DNA of 64,000 bases from Puffinus mauretanicus (lineage: Eukaryota > Chordata > Aves > Procellariiformes > Procellariidae). The DNA is taken from the NCBI GenBank assembly GCA_023333565.1, contig JAJKFH010002438.1, positions 186,001 through 250,000 of the forward strand, written 5' to 3'. The notes beneath the pieces are model-generated. The model saw nothing but the letters and a program-made list of their open reading frames with translations, was not told the DNA's origin and searched no databases. Below are positions 38,693 through 50,608 of this stretch, one piece after another; positions within the stretch are counted from its first letter, which is position 1, and each line of letters starts with the position of its first letter. The position numbers and the translations under genes are program-made.

Positions 38693-39849
38693 TATATCAC
38701 ACAGTAGGGAGCCCTGGAAGCATCCCAAAAACACCCAACACTTGAAAATGATGAAGAACTGTTCCACTAATCCAAACAATGTGACTTTAAATGAAAAAGA
38801 AAATATTTCTTTATGAAAGACCACAGCATATTCATGTTACCAAAATCCCTTCATTAATACAGACAGTATTTCCTTTTCTATCAGAAAGAGGAAGTCTCAG
38901 ATCAAGGCAGCTTCTCACATTCCAGTTGAGACCTGTGAACTGTACTATAACTATTTCCTTCAGACTACCGCTATTTCCCACCCAAAAATTAGGTTTAACA
39001 ACAAAAGCTACACTTCCATTCTAACTGTGACAGGAATCAGTGAATCAAAACTATTAAAATTTAAGTTTTGAAGGATATATTTCTAAAAACAAGCCTGAAA
39101 CTTAGCTTTAACCTCTGGAAAATACTCCTGACAAAAGGGAGATTAAAAAATGGCATGCAAAAAGAGTGCCCTTTAGTCAAATTATTTCTGGAGAAAATCT
39201 AGCACATAGTGTAGACTAGCAGACATGGTGAAACTTGCCTATTCACATTCAGGTTCCTCCTCCCCCAAAAGCTTACATATCAATTTTGCCTGGTACATTA
39301 GATAAATCTCAAAAGAAAAATATGTCTCATCTGAAAACAAACAAAAGAAGAAACAAACATTTTCTCTCTCAGTTTCCAGGGAATAAAAATATTTGCCAGT
39401 CAATAAATGCAGAAAGTTTTGTGCAACCTGATTAACCCGCATCTTACAGGTCTCTGACACTTGCTTTTGGAGAAATTATGGACAGAAAGATGACATTTTG
39501 AATGCTTCATGTTCAGACATAACTGGTGCCTGCACTTGTGCAAGGAGAGGGAGGTACAGACATCACTGATACCATCGTGACATGAATGCTGAGGAAAAAA
39601 AACATTTGATTTTTATATTAAAAAAATAGAAACCTATTTTTCAATGAAGAATTAAAACAAAGGGAAATAAAGAGATTTCTTTTCCTACCATCCAATTTAC
39701 ATTTCATTAATATCTGCATTAGACTACTATCCCATAGAGGAAACATCACCTGCGAATGTGCCATAGGAATGGAGCATCCGTATCATGATAATTCTGAAAG
39801 CACAACAGTGCCATATAAAGAACGGTTATGGTTTAAAAAAAAAAATAAA

Positions 39850-39859
39850 CCCCCCCCCC
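39850..39859. repeat. Homopolymer C run flanked by A runs
   Basis: A run of ten C lies between two A-rich stretches (39835-39849 and 39860-39866). It is low-complexity DNA and prone to sequencing length errors. Confidence 0.7.
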
Positions 39860-40358
39860 AAAAAAACCCCTACAACACAACCAACCACATACACAGTGGG
39901 AATGGAGGGAGAAATATCAACTACCGCACACAACTTTCACTCTCCAAGGACAAGTGGTTTCAACTGCATGCATCAAGATTGTACCTGGCTTAAAAGCTAC
40001 AAAACCCCCGAAGTCTTCAGAACACCCCGAGACTAAAGGCACAATTAAATCCTATATGACTCTTCAAACAACTCTTGTAGATTTATTGCTCAAACTGCAA
40101 ATTCCACATTAAGTATGCACTCGAGCTATTTTCAAGTGGCAGTAGAAACCGCCTGCAATCCAGCAGCGGTACTGCAGTGGTATCTGGCAAACGAGTATCA
40201 AAAGAAGTCTACAAGCTGAATATCAATGAGCTTCTCCATATGGACAGAATTGCTCACAAGAGTTGTGGTCAGTGAGCCCAGATTCATTTCACAACAAAGC
40301 CTATATGCGCACACAGAGCTCTCGTAGCTGGCAGGTTCCAAGATTTATATCGCAGTCA

Positions 40359-40377
40359 TCACCGCGGCCTGCGGTGA
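40359..40377. other. GC-rich perfect 7-bp hairpin
   Basis: TCACCGC, loop GGCCT, GCGGTGA, followed within 45 bases by repeated CCGTGAC words (GTGACCGTGAC, AACCGTGACACC). A local GC-rich island in AT-rich intron. It could be a protein-binding site; nothing more can be said. Confidence 0.6.
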
Positions 40378-42882
40378 AGAGTTAAGTGACCGTGACTAAC
40401 AACCGTGACACCTGATATGGATGTCACGCTTTTCTCCTGGAGAGGAGTGTGTGCAATCAAGTGTCTTCATATCTATTTTCTTTTATTTGTTTGAGTATGT
40501 TGCCATGTAATAATGCCACAGGAGATAACCGCAGGAAAAAGAAACCTACATCACCTGGGACGTGATGCAGAAGGTAGCAGGGTTTGTTCCTGGAGGAAAT
40601 CATTCCCACCAAGGACCTGCCCCCTCCAGGTACAGCTAGAAAATGCTTCGTTAGCTGCTTTATTAGCAAAGAGACAGCAGCAGTCTTGGGCATCTGTGTA
40701 CTTATTTTCTCATTTCCACCAAGAATTTAATTAACTGACATTAATTAAGTTTTCTGTTTGATCTGGAAATTCAGTTCAAATTAACATTTTCATGGATAGT
40801 CCAATACTAATGCTGACAGATAGCTTCTTTTAGAAGAAGCTGCTTGGACTTGCAACAAGAAGGATGAAACAGGGGAATCTATTCCACTGAGAAACCAATA
40901 TTTTTATTTGCTGTTAGACATGACTAACTAAAAAATTGGATATGTTATCTGATTTGAGAAGTCTGGATGTTTTGCTTAATAACTATACCAAAAGATCTAG
41001 AAACTCAACAGGACATAAAAATACTTTGGAGAAGCCAGATAAGATGTCGAGGAAAGTTGTGAAATGTCAATATACACCAAAACACTATGTAAGCCACCCA
41101 ACTGCTATAATTATCTGTTGTAGAAAATGTCCAGCTGAGACCCTGTCACTTTGAAATATTCACCACATTTTAAGTTATTAAAAACAAACAGGCAAACTTA
41201 TTAGCATCTATCTCTGCACTGCTGCTTATTCCTATCCACTGCAATTTAACAAACAAAATTGTCACCTTCTTAAACTGTAAGTGTATTAAATAAATTCTGT
41301 GCAAGCTTCACAACCAATAAACATGTACGCTAGCATTCATATTTAACATTAGATTCCAAATTTCACAAGCATGAGGATAAAATACTGGAAACTCAACAAC
41401 TGAAGGTAAAAAAAATTAGATGATCCCCCGTTGTTTTAAGTTTGCACATCTCAACAGCACAAGTTTTTTTTTAAGGAAAAAAAAAAGCTTTGTAGTGTCA
41501 AATAACATAAACATTACACTTTGAGAGTCCGCAAGAAGAAAAAAGTTGTACATACTTGAAAATAGCATATGCACAATTGCCATGATCTTACCAAAATCAA
41601 AAGGTCAGAAAAATATGTTCACCTGAGCTATGAAAATGGAAGACGGAGAATGTGGCTTGTCTTTCTAGATCCTTCATGCAGAGCTTTCCAGCCTTTTCTC
41701 AAAAGTCTCAAATCCAAAACTAAAATGTCTGGACTTAGCTGTAAAATTCACATAATGATAAAAGTACAAGAGCAGCTACAGAAGGAAAGGTACAAGACAC
41801 AAACACCTTTTTGCCATGTTCAGATCCAGGCTCAAGATCTCATCTCTATTCCAAACATATTGGATAAATGCCTCAGGCAAAACAGAATCCTCGTCTCGGC
41901 TGCAGTATCACTGAAACCAGAAATCCAAATACATTCATCCTACCAGCTCAAGCTCAAAACTATGTAACCCATTAACCTTCTGAAACATTAAGCAAATACT
42001 TGAATGAATCCCTAACTCCCCCCCCACAGCTGTCCTCTTATTTCAAGAAGCCCAATAAAGCCACCTTGTTTTCAGTTGGTCTTTCCACCCAGCTGCCAGG
42101 TTCCCTCTGCTGCGGTAAAAACACAAGGGCGATTTTGTGCAAGTACTGCTGCTCCAGGTCAGCAACAGTCCCATGCTTCACACAGACTAAGAAGTCCAGA
42201 TGGATTTAACAGCACACATCCGCATACTGCAACAGGTAAAGATTAAATTAAATCTCAATACCACAAGTTTTAAAAAGAGATTTAATACGAGACTTTGTTT
42301 CTCTTGTTTCTACTTAGCCAGTAGCTAGGACCAAACCAATGAATGTGAATTGTAAAAAGCTCTGAAGGCCACACAGGGGCATCCCTCTGCTCGCGGAATT
42401 TAAAACCACAAGACGGCCTATTACCAGAAGAGGATAAACAGCACCTTGCAACCATATATCATCATGCAGTCTTTCTAGCTTGCATGTTGCTTGCTTCCAT
42501 TTTTTATTATTTTGTGTCAATAAAAATTTTAACGAAAGCTATACTTACATTTGAGATTTTTGACATTAGCTGAAGAAGAGAGGCTTGTTTAGACTCTTGC
42601 AACATCACTGAAACCAGTCCAGGGTTTGCAGCTCTCTACTACTTTACACATTTGACTATTCTTGGATGGACTGAAAATAACCACAGCAAGTGAACAAAAA
42701 AACCCACCAAACAAAAAACACAAACCAAAAATTCCACTCAACTCCTCTCTATTATTTTTTTAAATGTGCTGTTTCATCTACAGGACAAGAATTGTGAACT
42801 CCGTAGCTATGTACAAACACACACACCCCTAAAGAAACAATAGGGTTTTTTCTTGGAGTTTTTTTAATGTGGGTAGTTTTTT

Positions 42883-42944
42883 AAAAAAGAAAAAAAAAAA
42901 GAAAAAAAAAACCAACCACCACACACAACAAAACACACACACAC
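42883..42944. repeat. A-rich then CA-rich simple repeat
   Basis: A long interrupted poly(A) (A runs separated by single G) passes into CCAACCACCACACACAAC and (AC)n. It may be a decayed A-tail that expanded into a microsatellite, but no retroposed body is visible upstream. Confidence 0.8.
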
Positions 42945-45900
42945 AGAGCAAGTCAGATCAGCTTCACTGATGCCAACACAGCTGTGCTGATTTGTACCAA
43001 ACTGAATTTCTGTCCCATCTAGCAGAAACATCACTGTGAACCTGCTGTGGTTTTCCCCAATATATTACTGTACTCTTCCCTACTCTGCGTTCTTTTTCAA
43101 ACCTACTTTTTTATAGGAATATTTTATGTTAAGCTGCCACATTTCCCATATGCTACAAATAAGAAACCTAAAGCTGTATTTCAGGGTTATTGAGAATATT
43201 ACAGTTAACAATTCATGGGTTTAGGGTCCCACCCCCCAAAAAAAGCCCAACACATACTGGAATAACAAGTCATGGTATGAAGCTAGGGATCAGTTGTCTT
43301 TGTTGTGCTTTCCTTGTTGTAAATTAGCTCATTTCAGTTGACTAACATTATTGCATAAAGAACAAGTTTCATTTTTGCGTAGTTCCTCCATAGCTAAATC
43401 AAATCCAAGCTGTCTGTATTAATTTTGTTAAGCCATAGACCAATTCTCAAGATAAAACATTTAAGTACTTTGTTAAATGATGCTACCTACCCAATAATCA
43501 AAGACCAAATAAATAGACACTAAAGTAAGCCATTAACAGCTACATATGGCTAAGCAGCACTGCGACCTTTCTTAACCACTGCATCTGGCATCATGCAAAT
43601 AAGAATGAAATATTTTAAGCGTGGTTTTTTTTAAATAAAGTAAAAAGGCAATAAATTGTCAGGATAAGAAATGCAATAGAAAAGCCATATAATGTATGTA
43701 TATCCCATAAAAGTTATTACTATTCAAAGTGAGAGATAGTGAATGCCAGCTACAGAAATAGAGTATTTTAGGTAAAAATCCTCTAGCTGAGTCACTGTGT
43801 GTCCTGTTGTTCAATGATCCAACTGTATGATTACTTCCTTGTGTTTGTATCATCCTGAGGTGGAATTCCTCATCCTCTTGCAGCAGCAAGTCTCCGCAGC
43901 ACTTTGCGCTAGCATCAGCCAGCGTCACCACTGAAGGAAGGCCACCCCCATGTATTTACTCACATCCCACCGCTGGCTCCTCCTCTGAGCTGGCATACAC
44001 GTCTGTGAACCTGCATCAGCAACTGGATCGGTTAAGCTGATTAAAACTAACTAAGATCAAAACTAACTCAACGGGAAAGAAAAGTATAGTTTAATTCAGA
44101 TCGGCTTCCCAATTCAAATCACTGTATGGCTATCCAAACCCTTGTGAAGCTCTACAGAGACTGAATTGGGACGAGGAGGCAAAATGAGCAGCAGAAGCAA
44201 GGCAGGAGTGCATCTTTAAGAAGAGTCATTCATGCTAGCATTAATTATCTGTGAAACCACAGCCGAAAGGCCTAACTTTAATACAAATATAATAATGTCA
44301 GTAGAGCCTGTTGAAATACAGTTAAATTTTGTCACATTAGTAGAAACTTAGCCATGGTAAATAATGAATTGAAGCTGTATATACGTACTGATGAGCTGCA
44401 GAATAAATTATCTTGACTGCCATGGGCAGAATTTTGTATTTAATGACACAAAAACTCCCTGCTGTCAGACTCAGCAGCTCATTGAACAACTTGCCAAGTT
44501 CATTTTTATTTTAATTAATAAATAAATAAAATTTACTGTTTGTCCACATTCTGGCCTTATGAGAAAAAGATCGCTCTTCTCCCCTGTCCATTCTATCTCT
44601 AAAAAACAAAGTAATTCAAAAACAGGTATACAGGTCTAGAAAACCTTTACTTCCATCCAGCATTTGTCAGTTAAAATACCCAATCTGGATTATAATAGTA
44701 TTCCTTCAACAATAAAACACCCATGACTACCCAACTTTCATTCATATTCACATGAACTATAGTAACACTGATTGTATGGAGAAACTGCTATAGTCAATAG
44801 TCCGTCTTCAAGCAAGAGGTCACACTAGATTATCACAATCTCATCTACCCTTTAAATATACCAATTTTTCACCTTTTCTAGGTACACTTGAATGAGAAGA
44901 CTTATTTTCTACCTCCTAGATACAGTCTGAGGAAGCTGAAGTTTTTCTTAGAGTTCTTTCAACTTAAAATACCACTAAATAATGGTTTTGTCAATCAGAA
45001 GACACTGCAGGGTATGAGAGGTGATTGTTTTTCAAAGAAAAGATTGAGAAAAACTCTATGTATAATGAAATCACACAAACTGGAAAAATTCTTGAAGCAG
45101 CTCCAGGAGGGATAAAATCAAAAATCTGAATTCCATTTCATGTTTGGTTGTTTGGTTTTTTTGTTTTGTTTTTTACATGTGAGAAGAAGCCATCTCCATC
45201 TACCCGTTTTATGCAGAACACCATTTGAGTTTAATTAACAACTTTAAAAAAAAAAAAGTCTCCAGAAGTTATCCAGTCCAGTTGCGTTCCTTGTCTATGT
45301 TCAGTTTCCCTGGAAGATAACAGATGATTAGCCTGTGAGGAAAGGTGCAAGATCAGGACCACAGGGAAAAAATTCTGATATAGGAAGTTGCCACCAAAGA
45401 GGTACAGGCAAAAAGCCAGTGTATTTTTTTTATACACCTGAAAAAAAACCTCAGCAATCTTTGAAAGCGTTACTGATTTGTTCAGTATTTTGGTTCTGGC
45501 TCAGGAGTAAAAGGGAGGCAGAAGAGCTTTCTTCATAAAAATAATCTTCTTGTTATTGATTTGCACCAGAAAGCATGCATATGCTTTCATAATGTCACTT
45601 GCTCAATCCAATTACACAAAAAATACCAGTTATCATGACAGTTCTTGCATGTAACAACCCTTTGCAGGACTAATCCAGAGCTCAGCAAAAAGAACGTAAG
45701 ATTCCCCTGTGAGTGAAAAGGAATCAGGATATCCTATCACCTGGATTGGAGGAAGAATCACAGAAGATGCACGTTGGGCTATGATGTACGCCAAAAACTT
45801 GAAAAATTGGGCCAAACTTAGCACAAATTAGATGCTGGTCAATGATGGTCAAGAACTTGTCCCAGAAATTCCTCAAGAACTTCCCAAGCTTTAGGCTGCA

Positions 45901-48900
45901 TGCTGCATTCAATCAGCTCATGTGCATGCCTGCAGAACCTTACTTGAAAGCAAACAGCAAGGACATATAGGTCTGCTCTTAAGAGAGTCCAGGGCAAAAA
46001 TCAAGAAGTCCTAAGATTTTTATTTTAAATAGATATTTCCTACACAGTGTTCCTACACATTGCAGAGTATTTAAAAGTGGGACAATCCTAAAGTAGTGAA
46101 GCAAATTCCTATAAGCAGACACTGAAAAAAAAAAAATTAGAAAAAGAATAAAAAATGGCTTATCACATATATAAAATAAAAGTCACTTAAGAATAAAATA
46201 CTAAATTAAAAAAAAAATCCTAAGAAATAGAAAGGAAAAAGTATGTAATTCTTTCTGAAGGAAAGCAGGAAGTTAAAGAAATTCAAAAAGAAATTCAGGT
46301 AAAGACAAAATACCATGGCTACTTGATCTGGGACCTTTATTTTATTTTCTCCGTCTTGCAACTAATCAACTTACTCCAGTCCAAAAGAAATAAACCAAAA
46401 AAGGCAGCAGATTTCTTGCCAAGTCTAAGTCTGGAATATAAGGTTCTACCACAGTACCATCTGCAAGTGAGTTCAGGCAGTAACTTCAGAAGTGTGAGCT
46501 ATTACTGGCACATTTAAACATGATTATCCTCGTCTGGCCCAACATGTAGGCCCACATTTCCAGAATGAAAATTATCTTTGAAACTGAAGATATCCATAAG
46601 CTTTGTCTGAAACCTCAAAGGCTGAGATAAGATATACTGCCTAAAGAAATATAGGGGATTCCTGATGAACATTATCTTTGGCTTACAGCCCAAATAGTGC
46701 TGTGACCAACCATGTGTCTCCTCTTGCAATCCGTAAAAAACTCAAACCAAAGTTTTCTCTCAGGTATCTATCTCTTACACTAAAACACTGCATGCCTTTT
46801 TAATTCTGTGATTTTGTTTTAGTTGTCCCATCTGCTAGAAGTATTTTAATACAACATCTCTTTTTATATCCTAACATCAAGGTGATGTTGCCAATTAAGC
46901 TCTGCTGAGGCCATCTGTAAAAGGAAGGAGCGGGGAAAGAAGTAAACATTAATATTTCTTTATTAATTTCAAACAACTTGGTTTTCAACCAGGATTTCAG
47001 TGATGGAAGAAAGAAAATAATTAATAGATTTATATTCTACATGGATTTCTCTAGGAAAAGTAACATTTGAATTATTTCTTAAAATTCAGAAAGGTTTCAG
47101 ATCTTGTGAAATGTTTGGCTTTGAATTAGAAAGTTTATCAAGAGAATTTTATACTGGCATGATTTAGGGCTTTTATCCAAAGGCAGACTTCCAATCTCAT
47201 AAATTACGTAAGAAATTCAAGTCTTATAAAATAAAATAATGGCAACCTCTTCAAAATTTCTTTACAACTTCATTTTCACCTTCAGACTTACAGAGCATGT
47301 AATGTGTTACCCCTTTGACAATAAATGGACTAGAGGAAATTTTTTCCTTTAACTGACCTGATGTTATCTAAATATGGTAAGGGTCTGGGTTTTCCCAAAA
47401 ACAAAAACCATAAAAAGCAAACAAAAAACTCTACACATACAGCTTTCACTGCAATTGGAAGACTATAGAACACAATTGCAGGGTGGGCTTTTTCTTTTTA
47501 AAAAAAAAAAATTATTCAAGTTGTAAGCAGCACAGTAAGTTTTTAAAAAAGGATGGAAATGTCAGACATTATAGACCAAAACTTACTAATTAGTTTATTG
47601 GATGTATCACTACGCAACAACCTAAGAGGGCTACTGAAGGATTTTCTGATGTCAGCCTCAACAGTCAAAGACTAAAGACAAAACCATAACCACAGGACTT
47701 GCAATCGGGAGACAAGGTGGATACTCATACTCGCACTGCCTAACTATTTGCAGGATTTAGTCTTGTATTTGTAAACGGCCTATTTATCACACTCTCATGA
47801 TACAGAAAATGAAATCTAATTTAACTAGTGGCATGGGTCACAGCCACAATGAAAACAAACTCTGGCCTATAAAGAAACAATTAGACTCAGCAATTTTGGC
47901 AGGCTGTTCAACTATCCCATTAAATCTACATCTCAACCCATGAAATGTTAATAATACTTTTCTTTTAAACAACATTCTGCAGGAATTTCTTCTGCAGGGA
48001 CTGAATTTTCTTCTCCATAGTAGCTATGCTTACCACGGACCTTATAGAAACTTCTGTTATTGAACCATGGATGCAAAAAGACACTCTCTTGGCTAGTAAC
48101 TGTGTTTCTAGGTCTCAGCCTGAAAATAATTGTTGGCAAAACTGGAGGCCGGAGGAATCCTTTCCCCCACAACCTTGTGTACTATTTATAAAAACAGTTA
48201 TACGGTTAGGACATTCATTCAATCTTAAAGAAGAAAGGTTTTAAACTAGATACAACAGATGAAAAATGCAATTAATACATGATACTACTTTGTAACATTT
48301 GTCTCCTGAGCGCAAGTTAGGCCCCTACCGAAGGCTGAGCTCTTCCTCCACTCCCCACGTGCAGTGACCCTTCTGCAAGTACCTGCTCAGTTATTTTCAG
48401 TTTCCTGAGTTTCTATTTTTCATGACAAGGGACGGAGATTTTACAGAAAATTTTCACACAAGTCAAAACCAATGAATTTCAGACTTCTACCCAATAAATT
48501 ATATCCTAATGATAAACATTCTTTTTTAAGGAGAAGAGGAGGATGCACCTGAGGAGCAGAATTAAAAACCTTTACCATTTACCAACACCAATTTGAAAGC
48601 ACATTGGTAAACACTCCACATATCATCCCCCATGTCTCAATGAATTCACCTCACATTCACACTGGGCTTCCTAGCAACTCTTCCTTTACAAATACATTTT
48701 TCCCTTTACTGAAAACAATAATGAGAATGAGTCATTTCTGTAGAATACAGTCCTTCACATACACCAGATGCCTAATGTTGCATGCTGTGAAAAAAAAAAC
48801 TAATGCCTACTCAAATTGCTGTATTTATCACAGAAGTTTGTCAGCATTTTGCATCTTTTGTAAATGTTTTCTTCAGAATGTTTGAATTTTTTTTTAATGT

Positions 48901-50535
48901 TAAGATCTTAATATTGCTTGTCAAAATGTACTACCAAGTTCTGTACGAGCTAACATCTAATTAGCTCAGTTACTAGCAGCTTGAGAATACCGCCCAAACA
49001 ATGACCCAAAATTACTGTCTTTCAGCAAGGGAGTAAAACAAAAGGAGAGGAAAAAAAACTCAAAGCTTTAGAACTGAGAAAATGAGCATTTCCTTATGTT
49101 TTTCAAGGCTTTCCCTTCCAATTCCACTGAATCTGTTCCAATAAACATTTTTTTTTTTTAAGTTTTTGGTGTTATCTTTTTAAACCAGTTCTCACACTAC
49201 TTGTATAAAAATCAAGCCTGACTAGCTAGCTACACACAGAACAGACAAGTAGAACTCCTGTCCCCTGCATTCTTCTCTGTAACTAGTGGAGCGTAAGTAC
49301 ACAAATCAAAAATGAACAGTGAACAGAGAACTGAAATAGAGTAATTCACTGATGAAATTATAAAACTGTTGGGTGGGATGTTCAACCAATCATTGCAAAA
49401 TCTAAAGAAGTAATTAGGAAGCTTGGTTTCATGAAATGCATGCCTTTTTTTCGGAACAAGAGGATAACAGCAGAGCCCACTTCTACCTTTACTCATTTTG
49501 GTTTTTTACAGAGGTGTTTCATTAACTAACTCATTAGAATTACAGCAGCCTGATGTTACTAGATGAGTGACTTAAATAAAGGTACTTGCCTATAGCCACA
49601 CATTACATGTAAGGGCAGAACAGAACAATGACATAGTAACAGGCAGACACAGATGCTGTAGATCCTAAATTATTCATGACCTATTTAACACAAAATAAAG
49701 TGGTCCTAGAAAATTAATTCTACTAAGAAAGGAATGCAATTTTTTAAGACATCTCTACAAATTATTTAGTTCCTCTACAAACCATATATTCAGCAATTGC
49801 AAATAATTAAGATGTAAAAGTAAAGATGAAAAAAAAGTATTTAATCAGTTCCTAATTAGATAAGTATGCCAGATACCACAAAGGAAAGCACTACTTTAGT
49901 GAAGAAAAACCAACAAACATTCAACGCACTGAAGAGAACAAGAAAAGCATTTAACATCAATTAATTTCAAACAATAATTGAGTATTTCAAGTAATGTTTT
50001 GACACTTGCAAGAGCCATTTCGGATTTTGAAGTTAGTTGTAATCTAGAAATAATCTCATTGTAAAACAAACAGCAGTGCAGCTGTGTACTTTCAGTCTCT
50101 CTCATTTCCATAAGCACTAAAGCAGCCTATTTTTGCTCTTATTCTCATTTAGAATATTAAGACTCTAAAAACTATTCTGATGGGTTTCCACAGAATACGG
50201 TTGCTATTTTCACAGCCGGACGAGAAAAATATTTTTACCACAGAAAAATAAGGAAAAGATCTTTAGAACAGTAGCGGTTACAAATGCTGACATAAACTCC
50301 ATCTTCAGCATAATAAACGTCATCGGGATTCTCTTTGGGAAAGCTGCAGTTGCAAAACGATAATAATTAGGCTTACTATAGTTCAAAGCCAAATTATGGC
50401 AGCTGTACATGCCACAACAAAGAACATTTTTAAGTATCAAGTACACACTTAATTTAACTACAACCAAACTCCAAAATACTTCTGATTTACAGTAAGTCAC
50501 TCAGAACACTGAATACATCCCAGTGCTGCTCTTAC

Positions 50536-50608
50536 CTTTCTTAGCAGCATCTGTTCTCCGTCTTGCTGGCGACACCAGATCCTTTACAATCTGTAGCACT
50601 TGAATCAT
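50536..50608 (-). CDS. USP6NL: USP6NL putative first coding exon (N-terminal 24 codons)
   Basis: Seen: on the minus strand an ATG (plus positions 50606-50608) opens a frame of 24 codons plus one base, beginning MIQVLQIVKDLVSPARRR and ending TDAAKK. It stops at a good donor (AAAG then GTAAGA). An in-frame TAA sits three codons before the ATG (50615-50617), so the frame cannot extend 5' and the ATG is the natural start; G at -3 gives a moderate Kozak context. The leftover single base (G) joins the two leading bases of the exon at 17397 to make a Gly codon, so phase is kept. The segment is basic (SPARRR, AAKK). Inference: this is an alternative or standard N-terminus of USP6NL, before the TBC domain. 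A 5' UTR part may continue upstream to an AG acceptor at about 50645, or this may be a first exon. Assignment rests on phase, strand and position; I cannot match this peptide to a specific isoform from memory. Confidence 0.66.

Larger units (their letters stand above)
17398..50535 (-). other. USP6NL: USP6NL large intron (33 kb)
   Basis: Runs from donor GTAAGA at 50535 to acceptor AG at 17399-17398 on the minus strand. Apart from the elements listed separately (a CR1 end, a solo LTR, a MIR-like fragment, hairpins, a CpG-enriched patch and simple repeats) it is AT-rich unique sequence. I looked for embedded genes on both strands. The longest frames (for example 23374-23778 and 41569-41967, plus strand) show no recognisable domain and are no longer than chance predicts. 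The intron length and the in-phase flanking exons fit a long 5' intron of a vertebrate gene. Confidence 0.7.

Noticed and set aside
41569..41967. 132-codon plus-strand open frame
   Set aside because: No recognisable domain, low-complexity lysine/glutamine bias typical of AT-rich intron, and antisense to USP6NL. With stop codons at about 6-7% of codons, roughly one frame this long is expected by chance in 64 kb and six frames.
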